DNA from: Lachnospiraceae bacterium
GTDB lineage: Bacteria; Bacillota; Clostridia; Lachnospirales; Lachnospiraceae
Assembly: GCA_017430085.1 (NCBI GenBank)
Contig: JAFRNR010000044.1
Coordinates: forward strand, 1-55,576
DNA length: 55,576 nucleotides
Direction: 5' to 3'
The stretch's first letter is position 1; each line of letters starts with the position of its first letter. The notes beneath the pieces were generated by a model, which made no database searches, was not told the origin of the DNA, and saw nothing but the letters and a program-made list of their open reading frames with translations. This document shows, one piece after another, positions 25,193 through 34,533 of the stretch. The translations under genes and the position numbers were made by a program.

Positions 25193-26050
25193 TTACTCCT
25201 CTTCGTCTGCCGGGGATTCCAGTGTGATGCGGCCCAGTTTTCCTTTTTTCAGGTCGTCCAGAAAGCGGGCGGCGGCGCGCGCCGTATCCGGTTCGGCACC
25301 TTTCTGCAGGAGGCCCTGCTTTTCCGCCAGTTCGGTGAGAGAGGCGGGCGAAACGTCCCCGGAAACGCCGTATTTGTCCGCCAGCGCCTGCGGATACCGC
25401 TCCTGCAGCAGTTTCATGCCCTCCAGAGCCAGTTCCTCCGCCGGCAGCACTTCTTCGCGGATGGCGCCCATCAGGGCCAGTTTGAGGCCCACGGTCTCAT
25501 CCTCGAAGCGGGGCCACAGGATACCCGGCGTGTCCAGAAGTTCCAGAGAAGCGTTGAGGCGGATCCACTGCAGGCCGCGGGTGACGCCCGGTTTATCGCC
25601 GGTCTTGGCGCTGGCGCGGCCGGCCAGGGAATTGATCAGGGTGGACTTCCCGACGTTGGGGATGCCGGCGATCATCAGGCGCGCGGGCCGGTTTTTGATG
25701 CCGCGCTTCAGATCTTTCGCCTTCTTTTCCGCTGCCAGTTCGTTCAGTTGCCGCAGGATATCCGCGCAGTCGCCGCGTTTGCGGGCGTCCATGGTCAGCG
25801 GGATCAGGTCCTGCGTGCGGAAACGGGCCATCCATTTCTCGGTCTCGCGGGGATCGGCCAGATCAGCCTTGTTCAGGACCAGAATGCGTTTCTTTCCTTT
25901 CCCCATGGCGGCCAGGTCCGGATTGGCGCTGGCATACGGGAGACGGGCGTCGCGGATCTCCACGATGACGTCCACCAGCTTGATGCTGTCTTCCATCGCC
26001 CGCCGCGCCTTGGTCATGTGCCCGGGGTACCATTGCAGATTCATGCCCAT
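25193..26050 (-). CDS. rbgA: Ribosome biogenesis GTPase RbgA (YlqF)
   Basis: Late 50S assembly GTPase with circularly permuted motifs: G4 LNKADL comes before G1 GIPNVGKST and G3 DTPG. 285 aa from ATG 26050 (MGMNLQWYPGHM); GAGG at 26056-26059 is 5 nt away. The alternative ATG at 26044 is also possible. The longer open frame upstream to 26143 is not homologous and overlaps the second lepB. It is sandwiched between two signal peptidase genes. Confidence 0.95.
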   Translation of the reverse strand: MGMNLQWYPGHMTKARRAMEDSIKLVDVIVEIRDARLPYASANPDLAAMGKGKKRILVLNKADLADPRETEKWMARFRTQDLIPLTMDARKRGDCADILRQLNELAAEKKAKDLKRGIKNRPARLMIAGIPNVGKSTLINSLAGRASAKTGDKPGVTRGLQWIRLNASLELLDTPGILWPRFEDETVGLKLALMGAIREEVLPAEELALEGMKLLQERYPQALADKYGVSGDVSPASLTELAEKQGLLQKGAEPDTARAAARFLDDLKKGKLGRITLESPADEEE

Positions 26051-26057
26051 ACGCACC

Positions 26058-26618
26058 TCACGGCAGAAAACGCAGATCGCGGAAAGGCGCGTAACGCAGC
26101 CAGACCGTCCCCAGGATGTTGCGGGCCAGGATATTGCCCACATCGCTGAAACGGCTGTCCAGCGAGGCGTCGGCGTTCTCTCCTACTACAAAATATTCTC
26201 CTTCCGCCAGGGTCAAAGGCGTCTGCGCTACGCCGGCGTAGGAAAGGGAGCGGGTGTATTCGTTTTCGGGGAGCTCTTTCTCATCGATATAGACCTTTCC
26301 TTCGCGGATCAGGATCGTTTCGCCGGGGAGTGCCAGGACGCGCTTCAGGAAAACGCCTTCCTGACCGGGCAGTTCATAGGCCACGATATCAAAGCGGTCG
26401 ATGGAAAGGATCTTGCCCTTCACGCGGTTCAGCAGCAGCCGGTCCCCGTTGGACAGGGTGGGCGTCATGGAACTGCCTTCCATGTGGACGCGCGTGCCGA
26501 AGAGGTGGACCAGCGAGAGCGCGAGCGCAACCACGAGGATCACGTCCACGACCCAAACAGAGATCCGTTTGACCAGATCCCCCGCGGTCACTACCTCATA
26601 ATCGCGCCGTTTCGCCAT
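26058..26618 (-). CDS. lepB: Signal peptidase I (second copy)
   Basis: 186 aa, a complete type I signal peptidase distinct from the copy at 24598-25191: Ser in MEGSSMTPTL, Lys in VFLKRVLALPGE and the box FVVGENADASLDSR. One N-terminal membrane helix (about 18-38) is present. It lies directly downstream of the GT-C-like membrane gene and 7 nt upstream of rbgA. Paralogous signal peptidases usually divide substrates; specialisation here is inference. Confidence 0.94.
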   Translation of the reverse strand: MAKRRDYEVVTAGDLVKRISVWVVDVILVVALALSLVHLFGTRVHMEGSSMTPTLSNGDRLLLNRVKGKILSIDRFDIVAYELPGQEGVFLKRVLALPGETILIREGKVYIDEKELPENEYTRSLSYAGVAQTPLTLAEGEYFVVGENADASLDSRFSDVGNILARNILGTVWLRYAPFRDLRFLP

Positions 26619-26642
26619 GAATACCTTTTTCCTTCCGCCGTG

Positions 26643-28295
26643 CTAGAAAATGTTTTGGTTGAAGACGTATACGTAGACTTTCGTCCCCGCAAAGCCGCCT
26701 GCGGAATACTGGTCGGATTCAATGGTGAATTCGTCTATTACAGAGCCCTGCTTCTTCTGCTTGGCGATCCAGTCTTCCATCTTTGTGTTGTCCGATTCCG
26801 TCAGGAGCAGGAAATACTTGTCTTCCACCCGCTCGCTGAAATTGCCGGACGGGAGCTGGTAATCGTTCTTGACCGGCTTTCCCTTGGATTCGTTGATGTT
26901 GGCCATCTGGACCTTATTGCCGGAGACCAGCGTGATCAGTTCGGACCACCAGAAGTTGCCGTAGCCGTAGGTCAGGCCCTTTTCTTCCAGAACGCGGGCC
27001 GCCACGTGCCAGGAATTGTTCTCCCCGTAGTTGGCCGGCATGCGGGCGATCGTGACCGCGGACAGTGCGGACACCGCGATGAAAAATGCGGTAAAAATGA
27101 TCCCGACGCGCTTGAAATCGACCTGCTGCAGGCGCTTCAGGCTCCAGGTCATCATCACCAGGATCCCGCTCCCCAGCATCGGCGTCAGCCGCCAGTTGGC
27201 CTTGCCCAGGCTGCCGAATACAGAGGCAAATACAATGAAGGCCGATACGAACAGATGGCCGCCGATCAGCAGGCGCAGTTCCCTTTCCGGCTGTTTGTCA
27301 TACCGGGCCAGCAGCACGAAAGGTCCGAATAAAAACACGAGTGCCGCGGCGATCCGCAGCATGTTGACGACGGAATCGACACTGACGAGCGGATCGTTTT
27401 TGGCTACGGACACGCCGAACAGCGTCAGCCAGTTGTGGAAAAGTCCGAGGAAGTTGTCCTTCCACTCGTTCATCGGGCTGTAGGTGGAATAGGCGTTGGC
27501 ATAGCCCGCTTCCACGCCGCGCGTGAAGACCGGGATCATCAGGAAGCCCAGCACGGACCAGAATAGGACCAGCAGCAGGACGAGGGACAGCCCTGCGTGC
27601 TCTTTGATTCGTAAGGCCGGCTTGCTGTAGATGTAGTATTCCAGCACGTAAGCCCCGACCAGCGGCAGCGTCAGGCAGACCAGCGTCTGCAGCCCGTCAG
27701 TGGCGGCCAGGAAGGAAAACAGGATCAGGACGGCCAGGCGGATCCAGTCGAGGACCTTATAAGAGGAAAACCCTTTCAGCTTTTCTTCCTCTCTCAGCAG
27801 CCGCAGCGCCAGGCCGAAGCCCAGGCAGAAAAACAGGATGCCCAGATTGTAATAGAAAATGTGCTCCCAGATGATCTCCCGCAGTTTGGGGCTGGAGGAC
27901 AGCAGCATGACGGTCACGCTCACGAATACGCCGCTGAACAGCCGGTCAAAGCCCAGGCCGCGGGCCAGATAATAAAGAGCAAAGATGAACAGCAGCGCAA
28001 ACAGCACCAGACCGGCGATCTGCGCGGTCATGGAATACCCGAACAGCGCTACGAAAGGCAGAAAGATCAGGTTTCCGCCGAACGGCTGCACCGCCGCGTA
28101 ACTGAAGTTTTTGGAGATCAGATGGCCGGATTCATAGGTCGCCTGCGCCCAGCGGATGGAGTCCGTGCAGTCCGAGGTCATGTAACCGGAGGCGGGGCCC
28201 AGAAGATAATACAGCACCAGAAGAAGGCCCGGCAGGAGGGCCAGGAAAGGGAGCAGTTCCCGGATATTCAGCTTCCGCTTCGTCTTCTCAGGCAT
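26643..28295 (-). CDS. Polytopic membrane protein, GT-C glycosyltransferase-like
   Basis: 550 aa with about eleven membrane spans and a C-terminal extracytoplasmic domain of about 120 residues. The first loop after helix 1 carries acidic residues ([12 protein letters not shown], Asp42 and Asp45), the position of the catalytic Asp in GT-C enzymes that use lipid-linked sugars. I cannot match it to a named family, so the glycosyltransferase call is structural inference. It overlaps the FAD oxidoreductase gene by 8 bp, which with the GtrA-like gene suggests a joint role in surface glycan modification. Confidence 0.6.
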   Translation of the reverse strand: MPEKTKRKLNIRELLPFLALLPGLLLVLYYLLGPASGYMTSDCTDSIRWAQATYESGHLISKNFSYAAVQPFGGNLIFLPFVALFGYSMTAQIAGLVLFALLFIFALYYLARGLGFDRLFSGVFVSVTVMLLSSSPKLREIIWEHIFYYNLGILFFCLGFGLALRLLREEEKLKGFSSYKVLDWIRLAVLILFSFLAATDGLQTLVCLTLPLVGAYVLEYYIYSKPALRIKEHAGLSLVLLLVLFWSVLGFLMIPVFTRGVEAGYANAYSTYSPMNEWKDNFLGLFHNWLTLFGVSVAKNDPLVSVDSVVNMLRIAAALVFLFGPFVLLARYDKQPERELRLLIGGHLFVSAFIVFASVFGSLGKANWRLTPMLGSGILVMMTWSLKRLQQVDFKRVGIIFTAFFIAVSALSAVTIARMPANYGENNSWHVAARVLEEKGLTYGYGNFWWSELITLVSGNKVQMANINESKGKPVKNDYQLPSGNFSERVEDKYFLLLTESDNTKMEDWIAKQKKQGSVIDEFTIESDQYSAGGFAGTKVYVYVFNQNIF

Positions 28296-29853
28296 TTTTC
28301 CCGCTCTTCTCCTCGTGGTATTCTTTTTCGGTGTTCACTTCCCAGACGGCTTTCTTGTCGCGCTCGCCGCTCTGAATGGTCCGCACGGCTTCCATGGCCG
28401 TGAGCATGGAGTGGTCCATGTTGTTGTACTTGTGCTGTCCGTTGCGGCCGATGCACCAGAGGTTGTCGATGCCGGACAGGAACTCCTTCACGGTGTCGAA
28501 CTCGGAGTAAGTATCGAAATACGCCGGATATGCTTTCTTCACGCGGATGCGCACCGCGTCGCGCACATCCGCTTCATCGATCACGCCGATAGAGGCCAGT
28601 TCACCCTTGGCAAAGCGGATGAATTCGCCTTCTTCCATCTCCCAAAGCTCGTCGCCTTCATTGCAGAAATATTCCAGGCCGATCCAGACCTTGGAGGGAT
28701 CTGAGACCAGGTACGGAGACCAGTTGTTGAAGATCTGCAGACGGCCCAGCTTGACCTCGCGGTCCTGGATGTAGATCCAGCAGTCGGGGACGATGTTGCC
28801 CACGGTCTTCAGTTTGGTCTCGTTCTTGATCTTCAGTTTATCCACTAACAGGCCGACCGTCACGAAATCGCGGTACGGCAGGCCGGAGGCGATCTCCTGC
28901 ACCTTCTGCGGCGCGGCATCGCCCATGCCCGCAACCAGGTCCTTGATGGGCATGGTGGAGAAATACTCGGCCCCGGTGAAGCTCTGTTTAACACCGTTGA
29001 CGTCAGCAAGAACTTCGGCAACACGGCCGTCCTCCACGCGGATATCCGTCACTTTCGCGTTGAAAATGATGCGGCCGCCCATTTTCCGGACCTCGTCCGC
29101 CATCACTTCGTACAGCTGGCCCGGGCCTTTCTTAGGATAGAAATACTGCTCGATCAGCGACGTTTCTGTCGTGCCGCTCTTCTTCCGGAACGGTTTGCTC
29201 ACGACGTTCCAGACCGCTTTGGTCAGAGACAGGCCCTTTACACGCTGCGCGCCCCAGTCCGCGGAAATGTCGCGCGGGTTGCGACCCCAGACCTTGGTGG
29301 TGTAATCCTCAAAGAACATCTCATACAGCGGCTTGCCGAAGCGGTTGATGTAGAAGTTCGCAAGGGAATCCTCTTCTCTTTTATGCACGGCGGAGCCGAT
29401 ATAGCCGAAGCCGGCCTGCATGGTGCGCTTGAAGCCCATGTTCTTGAAGGTGGACGCCTTCAGCGAAATGGGATAATCAAAGAACTTCTTCAGGAAGAAA
29501 ATGCGGGAGACGCGGCGGCGGATCAGCATGACGCGGTCTTCCTTTTCGGGATCCGGACCGCCGGGGACGAATTCCTTCTCCTCATAGCCGATCACTTTGT
29601 CATCGCTGGACGGCGCCCCCTGCGTGGGCATCAGCTCCCGCCACAGCGCGTTCACTTCCTCGTTCTTAGTGAAGAAGCGGTGGCCGCCGATATCCATGCG
29701 GTTGCCCTTGTATTCCGCCGTGCGGGAAATGCCGCCCACGAAACTTTCCTCTTCCAGGATGACCGGAACACAGTCCGTTTCTTTGAGCAGCTTATAGGCG
29801 GCGGTCAGGCCGGCCGGGCCGGCGCCGATGATGATCACTTGCTTGTCAGCCAT
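28288..29853 (-). CDS. FAD/NAD(P)-dependent oxidoreductase (amine oxidase / UDP-galactopyranose mutase-like)
   Basis: 521 aa. The Rossmann fingerprint GAGPAG is at residues 10-15. The segment [19 protein letters not shown] is typical of the amine-oxidase/protoporphyrinogen-oxidase/UGM-like group, and near the C-terminus [17 protein letters not shown] closes the FAD site. It is longer than true UDP-galactopyranose mutase (about 370-400 aa). Relatives often occur in polysaccharide loci. The substrate is unknown; a sugar or lipid-linked sugar is suggested only by its neighbours. It lies 1 nt downstream of the GtrA-like gene. Confidence 0.82.
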   Translation of the reverse strand: MADKQVIIIGAGPAGLTAAYKLLKETDCVPVILEEESFVGGISRTAEYKGNRMDIGGHRFFTKNEEVNALWRELMPTQGAPSSDDKVIGYEEKEFVPGGPDPEKEDRVMLIRRRVSRIFFLKKFFDYPISLKASTFKNMGFKRTMQAGFGYIGSAVHKREEDSLANFYINRFGKPLYEMFFEDYTTKVWGRNPRDISADWGAQRVKGLSLTKAVWNVVSKPFRKKSGTTETSLIEQYFYPKKGPGQLYEVMADEVRKMGGRIIFNAKVTDIRVEDGRVAEVLADVNGVKQSFTGAEYFSTMPIKDLVAGMGDAAPQKVQEIASGLPYRDFVTVGLLVDKLKIKNETKLKTVGNIVPDCWIYIQDREVKLGRLQIFNNWSPYLVSDPSKVWIGLEYFCNEGDELWEMEEGEFIRFAKGELASIGVIDEADVRDAVRIRVKKAYPAYFDTYSEFDTVKEFLSGIDNLWCIGRNGQHKYNNMDHSMLTAMEAVRTIQSGERDKKAVWEVNTEKEYHEEKSGKNA

Positions 29854-29854
29854 G

Positions 29855-30286
29855 TTATTTCCCCCGGTAAACGAATATTTTCCGGCCCAGATAATTCCAG
29901 ACCAGGACGATCCCTTTCACGACCGCGGTCATGATCAGGTACCAGATGCCTTCCTCCCCGATGAAGCGCGTCCCCAGCAGCGTCAGGCCGACGGTCAGGA
30001 AATACCCGATGACCCCTACGGCTGCGTAGATCAGGAAAGCGCCCACGGTCTTCCCCTTCTCCTTCTGCTCCGGCTTGCGGAACACGAAGACGTTGGAAAG
30101 GATGTAATTGACCACCAGGCCCACAATAAAACCGGCTGTCACGGATATGGCAACGGGCAGCTTATCGTCTTTGGTGGCGTGGAAAATGTAATACAGCGTC
30201 AGGTAATTGACGCCCATGTCGATCAGCGCGGAAATGCCGCCGATGATGACGTAGCGCAAAAACTCTTTGAGGTTGTCTTTATTCAT
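29855..30286 (-). CDS. GtrA family membrane protein (putative lipid-linked sugar flippase)
   Basis: 143 aa with four membrane helices. The pattern [19 protein letters not shown] and a second half repeating [17 protein letters not shown] is characteristic of GtrA/DPMS-associated proteins, which are thought to flip undecaprenyl-phosphate-glucose or similar carriers. The usual partner GtrB, a cytoplasmic polyprenyl glycosyltransferase, is not in the window. It is the first gene of a three-gene unit with its own promoter. Confidence 0.88.
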   Translation of the reverse strand: MNKDNLKEFLRYVIIGGISALIDMGVNYLTLYYIFHATKDDKLPVAISVTAGFIVGLVVNYILSNVFVFRKPEQKEKGKTVGAFLIYAAVGVIGYFLTVGLTLLGTRFIGEEGIWYLIMTAVVKGIVLVWNYLGRKIFVYRGK

Positions 30287-30346
30287 GCTCTATTCCCAAA
30301 CATATACCGCTTTCATGCAGTATACAGTTCTCCCGTGCAGAATGTT

Positions 30347-30358
30347 GCGGTTAACCGC
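30347..30358. repeat. Perfect 12-bp palindrome in the gtrA-like leader
   Basis: GCGGTTAACCGC, fully self-complementary, lies between the promoter and the start of the GtrA-like gene. It is a candidate operator; no regulator can be named. Confidence 0.5.
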
Positions 30359-30401
30359 TGTCTTACCGTTTTCCCTTTATGCTGTCGTAAGACTTCAAAA
30401 G

Positions 30402-30410
30402 ATTATAACA
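30402..30410 (-). promoter_or_regulatory. Extended -10 promoter of the GtrA cassette
   Basis: Minus-strand TGTTATAAT, a perfect -10 with an upstream TG dinucleotide, about 115 nt before the GtrA-like ATG. The -35 region (T-rich) is weak, as allowed for extended -10 promoters. Confidence 0.7.
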
Positions 30411-30442
30411 TAAAGAGGAAAAAAAGAAAAGCGTAAAAGGCG

Positions 30443-30471
30443 CAAAAAAAGAGGCGGCCGGAGCCGTCTCT
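30443..30471 (-). terminator. Terminator after rplS
   Basis: On the minus strand AGAG-A-CGGC / GCCG-C-CTCT (30463-30471 with 30450-30458, one mismatch) with a TCCG loop and a run of seven T. It separates the ribosomal operon from the GtrA cassette. Confidence 0.9.
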
Positions 30472-30480
30472 CTTTTAGGA

Positions 30481-30828
30481 TCAGCGGGAAGCTTCCTTGA
30501 CCTTGGCGGCTTTGCCGACGCGGTCGCGCAGGTAGTTCAGCTTGGCCCGGCGGACTTTGCCGCGGCGCACGACGTCGACCTTCTCGATCAGCGGGGTGTG
30601 CAGGGGCCAGGTCTTTTCGACGCCGACGCCGCTGGAGATCTTACGGACCGTAAAAGTCTCGCGGCTGCCGCCGTTCTGGCGCTTCATGACGATGCCTTCG
30701 AACATCTGGATACGTTCCCGGTTTCCTTCTTTGATCTTGGCGTATACGCGGACCGTATCGCCCACCCGGAAATTGCCGACGCCTTCCTTCAGCTGGGCGT
30801 CTTCGATTTTCTTGATGATGTCGTTCAT
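30481..30828 (-). CDS. rplS: 50S ribosomal protein L19
   Basis: 115 aa, the normal length, at the 30S-50S interface. [20 protein letters not shown] and [12 protein letters not shown] are the typical N-terminal stretches, and the basic C-terminus [16 protein letters not shown] is conserved. A strong ribosome binding site (AGGAGGAA) precedes the ATG. It is the last gene of the rpsP-khpA-rimM-trmD-rplS order, with an extra promoter in front and a terminator behind. Confidence 0.97.
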   Translation of the reverse strand: MNDIIKKIEDAQLKEGVGNFRVGDTVRVYAKIKEGNRERIQMFEGIVMKRQNGGSRETFTVRKISSGVGVEKTWPLHTPLIEKVDVVRRGKVRRAKLNYLRDRVGKAAKVKEASR

Positions 30829-30899
30829 AATTCCTCCTACTAAAACAGGTCGTTCATAACGCCCGAGGCGACAGCGGACCGCTCCTTTTAATGCGACAC
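30829..30899 (-). promoter_or_regulatory. Possible L19 leader element
   Basis: The untranslated leader between the rplS promoter and the rplS ATG is GC-rich and can form CGCC-TCG-GGCG and GGTC...GACC pairs. Many Firmicutes have an autoregulatory L19 leader RNA in this place. Position and hairpin potential support it, but I cannot verify the consensus by eye. Confidence 0.4.
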
Positions 30900-30906
30900 G
30901 ACTAAT

Positions 30907-30934
30907 ATAATATCACGGTTTCCCGGAATTGCAA
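30907..30934 (-). promoter_or_regulatory. Internal rplS promoter
   Basis: Minus-strand TTGCAA (30929-30934), a 16-bp spacer and TATTAT (30907-30912), between trmD and rplS. A shifted register with a 17-bp spacer (ATTATA) is also possible. Confidence 0.55.
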
Positions 30935-30963
30935 GCGTTTTTTGCGCTGCAGCAATAACTTTT

Positions 30964-31686
30964 TTATTCAAGACCGGCCAGGAATTCCCGGTCTTTTTTG
31001 TCCAGTTCCGCGGTCTCCAGCAGTTCGGGGCGCACTTCCTTCGTCCGCCGCAGGGATTCGTTGCGGCGCCAGCGCGCGATGTTGGCGTGATGGCCGGATT
31101 TCAGGATCTCCGGGACCGGACGGCCCAGGAAGACTTCCGGACGCGTGTACTGCGGATATTCCAGCAGGCCGTTCATGAAGGATTCGTCGCCTGCGGATTC
31201 ATTGTTGCTCAGGACGCCGGGGACCATGCGTGATACCGCGTCCATCAGGACCAGCGCAGGCAGTTCGCCGCCGGTCAGCACGTAATCCCCGATGGAGACG
31301 CGGTCCGTGGCGATCTCCTCCAGTACCCGCTCGTCCACGCCTTCATAATGGCCGCAGAGGATGTAGAGTTCCTCCTCCTGCGCGAGTTCTTTCGCCAGCG
31401 CTTGATCCAGCACGCGGCCCTGCGGTGTCATGTAGACGAGGCGGGGTTTCGGTCCGTTTCCTACCGTTTCCTGATACGCGCGGTAAATAGGCGGGGCCTG
31501 CAGCACCATCCCGGCTCCGCCGCCGTACGGGTAGTCGTCCACATACCCGTTCCCGCCGTCCGAATACTGCCGGAAATTGATGCAGCGCAGGGACAGCAGG
31601 CCTTTTTCCGCGGCGCGGCCGGTGATGCTGGTATGAAAGCCCGTTTCCACCAGCTCCGGGAACAGGGTCAGCACGGTAAAACGCAT
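30964..31686 (-). CDS. trmD: tRNA (guanine37-N1)-methyltransferase TrmD
   Basis: SAM-dependent methylation of G37, which prevents +1 frameshifts. 240 aa, the usual length. The SPOUT knot motifs are present: DDYPYGGGAGMV, GDYVLTGGELPALV and SRMVPGVL, followed by LLEYPQYTRP. The start overlaps the rimM stop by 1 bp. It belongs to the rpsP-khpA-rimM-trmD operon. Confidence 0.97.
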   Translation of the reverse strand: MRFTVLTLFPELVETGFHTSITGRAAEKGLLSLRCINFRQYSDGGNGYVDDYPYGGGAGMVLQAPPIYRAYQETVGNGPKPRLVYMTPQGRVLDQALAKELAQEEELYILCGHYEGVDERVLEEIATDRVSIGDYVLTGGELPALVLMDAVSRMVPGVLSNNESAGDESFMNGLLEYPQYTRPEVFLGRPVPEILKSGHHANIARWRRNESLRRTKEVRPELLETAELDKKDREFLAGLE

Positions 31687-32207
31687 CAGAGATCCTCCAG
31701 ACCGTCCATCAGATGGACCGTGATCAGCCGGGCCTCCGGATCGATCCGGAGCATGCAGTCTTTGATGTTGGGCAGCAGGTATTCCTTGCTGTCCTTCTTT
31801 TCCGGATCCTTTACCACGAACACGTCGTTGGCGCCGGTGGGTAGGACGTCGCGCAGCACGCCGAGCGTCCGCCCCTCTTCCGTTTCCACGCGGCAGCCCA
31901 GCAGGTCGGCAATGTAGAAGCTTCCTTCCTCCAGCGGGGCGGCGTTTTCGCGGGTCACGAACAGGGAGGCGCCTTTATGGCGCTCGATGTCGTTGATGTT
32001 GTCGATGCCCTTGAATTTCAGGATGACCATCCCTTTGGCCGTCCGGGCCTTTTCGACTTCCAGCGTCAGGTCGCCGGCTTTCGTCTCCAGGATGACTTCT
32101 TTCAGGTGCGCGAAACGGTCCGCGGAGTCCGTGGTGGGGTAGACCTTGATCTCGCCCCGGATCCCGTGGGTGGAGGAAAAGATACCGATGCGGAAACGTG
32201 ATTCCAT
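31686..32207 (-). CDS. rimM: 16S rRNA processing protein RimM
   Basis: 30S maturation factor that binds S19 near the 16S rRNA head domain. 173 aa with an N-terminal beta-barrel (RIGIFSSTHGIRGEIKVYPT) and a C-terminal PRC-barrel (YIADLLGCRVETEEGRTLG). It overlaps trmD by 1 bp and follows khpA after 15 nt, the conserved order. Confidence 0.96.
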   Translation of the reverse strand: MESRFRIGIFSSTHGIRGEIKVYPTTDSADRFAHLKEVILETKAGDLTLEVEKARTAKGMVILKFKGIDNINDIERHKGASLFVTRENAAPLEEGSFYIADLLGCRVETEEGRTLGVLRDVLPTGANDVFVVKDPEKKDSKEYLLPNIKDCMLRIDPEARLITVHLMDGLEDL

Positions 32208-32222
32208 AAGCGGCTCTGCGTC

Positions 32223-32450
32223 TTACTCGATGTCCAGGCTGACGCGCACGTCATCCCGGATGGCCTTGGCCTTCAGGACGGTGCGGATGGCCTTGGCGAT
32301 GCGGCCCTGCTTGCCGATGACCTTGCCCATGTCGGCCGGGTCCACATGCAGGGTCAGAACGGTCTCCCGTTCGGTCACGGTTTCAGTGACCGTCACGGCG
32401 TCGGGATTCGTTACCAGCGCCTTGGCGATCACTTCGATCATTTCTTTCAT
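32223..32450 (-). CDS. khpA: KH-domain RNA-binding protein KhpA
   Basis: 75 aa, a single KH domain with the GKQG loop (MGKVIGKQGRIAKAIR). KhpA, usually with KhpB, binds small and other RNAs and affects cell size in streptococci. The position between rpsP (16 nt upstream) and rimM is the standard one. Confidence 0.94.
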   Translation of the reverse strand: MKEMIEVIAKALVTNPDAVTVTETVTERETVLTLHVDPADMGKVIGKQGRIAKAIRTVLKAKAIRDDVRVSLDIE

Positions 32451-32466
32451 TACCGCACCCCGATTC

Positions 32467-32709
32467 TTATTCCAGGCCGGCGATCTTTAAGAGCTTGGCG
32501 ACCGTGTCGGTAGGCTTGGCGCCGTTCTTAATCCACTCCTGTGCTCTTTCGGTGTCGATCTTCACAACGCTGGGATCCTGCGTGGGATCATAGTAACCCA
32601 GTTCTTCGATGAAGCGGCCGTCGCGGGGCGCTCTTTCATCGGCGACGATAACGCGGTAGGTGGGGGCTTTCTTCTTGCCCAGTCTGGTCAGACGGATCTT
32701 AACAGCCAT
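32467..32709 (-). CDS. rpsP: 30S ribosomal protein S16
   Basis: 80 aa from ATG 32709 ([20 protein letters not shown]), the usual length. The longer in-frame extension to 32766 has no homology and is not needed, since AAGGAA precedes ATG 32709. [20 protein letters not shown] is the conserved core. It follows ffh after 79 nt. Confidence 0.96.
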   Translation of the reverse strand: MAVKIRLTRLGKKKAPTYRVIVADERAPRDGRFIEELGYYDPTQDPSVVKIDTERAQEWIKNGAKPTDTVAKLLKIAGLE

Positions 32710-32788
32710 GATTTGTTTCCTTCTTTCTTGGTAGTTTTTGCTGCGGGCATTTGCCCTGTATCTCAAAAGTCAAATTGACTGATGATGC

Positions 32789-34135
32789 TTAAAACGGGAG
32801 GCCGAACGGCATTTTGGCTTTTTTCTTTCCCATTTTGCCGGTCATCTGCTTCATCATTTTCCGGCTTTCCTCGAACTGCTTCAGCAGGCGGTTGACTTCC
32901 ATGACGGAGGTGCCGGAGCCGTTGGCGATGCGCTTCTTGCGGGAGCCGTTCAGGATCTCGGGCTTGCGGCGTTCCCGCGGGGTCATGGAGCGGATGATGG
33001 CTTCGATTTTGCCGAGGGACTTGTCGTCCGGGAGTTCCGCGCCGCGCAGCTGTTTGCCGACACCGGGGAGGAAGCTCAGCAGTTCGGAGAGGCTGCCCAT
33101 TTTCTTGAGCTGCTGCATCTGCTCCAGGAAGTCTTCCAGGTCGAATTCGGACTTGCGGATCTTGCGAAGCGTCTCTTCGGTCTTGGCGTCGTCCATTTCC
33201 AGGGCTTCGGCGCGCTCGATGAGGCTCAGGATGTCGCCCATGCCAAGGATGCGGTTGGCCATGCGCTGCGCGCTGAAGGCCTCCAGATCCGTCAGCTTTT
33301 CGCCCATGCCGGCGTAGAAAATGGGTTTGCCGGTGACGGCCTGCACGGACAGGGCCGCGCCGCCGCGGGTGTCGGAATCCAGCTTGGTCAGGATGACGCC
33401 GTCGATGCCGATTTGTTGGTCAAAGGACTGCGCGACGTTGACCGCGTCCTGGCCGGTCATCGCGTCCAGGATCAGGATGGTCTGGGTGAGCGGGACCGTG
33501 TCGCGGATCTGCTTCAGCTCATCCATCATCTGTTCGTCGATGTGCAGACGGCCGGCGGTATCCAGGATAACCAGGTTGTAGCCTTTGGCGCGGGCTTCTT
33601 CCAGGGCCATTTCCGCGATGCGGGGCGGCTTGATGTCGGAGCCGGGCGAGTAGACCGGGATGCCGAGCTTTTCGCCGTTGACTTTTAACTGCTCGATAGC
33701 GGCGGGCCGGTAGATGTCGCAGGCCACGAGCAGCGGCTTGCGGTCTTTTTTCTTCTGCAGGAGGGCCGCCAGTTTGGCCGCGGTGGTGGTTTTGCCGGCG
33801 CCCTGCAGGCCGACCATCATGTAGACGGTGATCTCGTTGCGCGGGAGGAGGGCCAGTTCAATGCCTTCGCCGCCCATCATGCGGATCATCTCTTCGTTGA
33901 CGATCTTGATGACGGCCTGGCCGGGGGTCAGGGATTTCATGACCTCGGCGCCGACCGCGCGCTCTTCCACGGCTTTCACAAAGTCTTTGACTACTTTGTA
34001 GTTGACGTCGGCTTCCAACAGGGCCATCTTGACTTCCTTCATGGCGGAGCGGACGTCCGCTTCGGTCAGGTAGCCTTTGCTGGTCAGTTTCTGGAATGCG
34101 GCCTGTATTTTTTCGGATAAGCTTTCAAATGCCAT
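32789..34135 (-). CDS. ffh: Signal recognition particle protein Ffh
   Basis: SRP54 GTPase that binds signal sequences on nascent chains and docks with FtsY. 448 aa. The N domain leads to the G domain, with G1 GLQGAGKTTT near residue 108, DTAGR and TKLD. The methionine-rich M domain at the C-terminus contains MKQMTGKMGKKKAKMPFG. It lies 9 nt after ylxM, the usual pair. Its partner ftsY lies about 10 kb away, across the hisS-dnaE block. Confidence 0.97.
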   Translation of the reverse strand: MAFESLSEKIQAAFQKLTSKGYLTEADVRSAMKEVKMALLEADVNYKVVKDFVKAVEERAVGAEVMKSLTPGQAVIKIVNEEMIRMMGGEGIELALLPRNEITVYMMVGLQGAGKTTTAAKLAALLQKKKDRKPLLVACDIYRPAAIEQLKVNGEKLGIPVYSPGSDIKPPRIAEMALEEARAKGYNLVILDTAGRLHIDEQMMDELKQIRDTVPLTQTILILDAMTGQDAVNVAQSFDQQIGIDGVILTKLDSDTRGGAALSVQAVTGKPIFYAGMGEKLTDLEAFSAQRMANRILGMGDILSLIERAEALEMDDAKTEETLRKIRKSEFDLEDFLEQMQQLKKMGSLSELLSFLPGVGKQLRGAELPDDKSLGKIEAIIRSMTPRERRKPEILNGSRKKRIANGSGTSVMEVNRLLKQFEESRKMMKQMTGKMGKKKAKMPFGLPF

Positions 34136-34144
34136 GTTGCGTCC

Positions 34145-34489
34145 TTATAATTCTTCGATCTCCTTCGTCAGCTGAAGGATGCGGGCGAGGTCTTCGCGGT
34201 GGCGGGTGTCTTCTTCCAGGACTCCGCAGATCAGGCGGATCTGCTCTGCTTTGTCTTTGATCAGGCGGAACTGCCGGACAAGGCCGAGCTTTGCCTCATA
34301 CGCTTCCAGGGCGGCTTCCACCCGCCGGAGCGTGTCGTGGATGCCCTGGCGGCTGATGCCGAAGGTCTCCGAGGCTTCCGAGAGGCTCAGGTCCCCGAAT
34401 TTGACCTCCTCGTAGATCCGGCGCTGCTTTTCCGTCAGCAGGGCTCCGTAAAAATCGTATAACAGCGCATGCTCAAAGTTCTTGTCCAT
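34145..34489 (-). CDS. ylxM: YlxM family DNA-binding protein (UPF0122)
   Basis: 114 aa helix-turn-helix protein resembling sigma-70 region 4: LLTEKQRRIYEEVKFGDLSL and ASETFGISRQGIHDTLRR. It is always linked to ffh in Firmicutes and has been connected with SRP, though its exact role is unsettled. Transcription begins at a promoter whose -35 sits in a terminator stem (34505-34533). Confidence 0.92.
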   Translation of the reverse strand: MDKNFEHALLYDFYGALLTEKQRRIYEEVKFGDLSLSEASETFGISRQGIHDTLRRVEAALEAYEAKLGLVRQFRLIKDKAEQIRLICGVLEEDTRHREDLARILQLTKEIEEL

Positions 34490-34504
34490 AGCGTCACCTT
34501 GCCG

Positions 34505-34533
34505 AGATTAGCACAAATAAAAAAATCTGTCAA
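34505..34533 (-). promoter_or_regulatory. ylxM-ffh promoter
   Basis: Minus-strand TTGACA (34528-34533), a 17-bp spacer and TAATCT (34505-34510), just 15 nt before the ylxM start. The -35 box lies inside the downstream arm of the terminator at 34519-34552. Confidence 0.82.
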
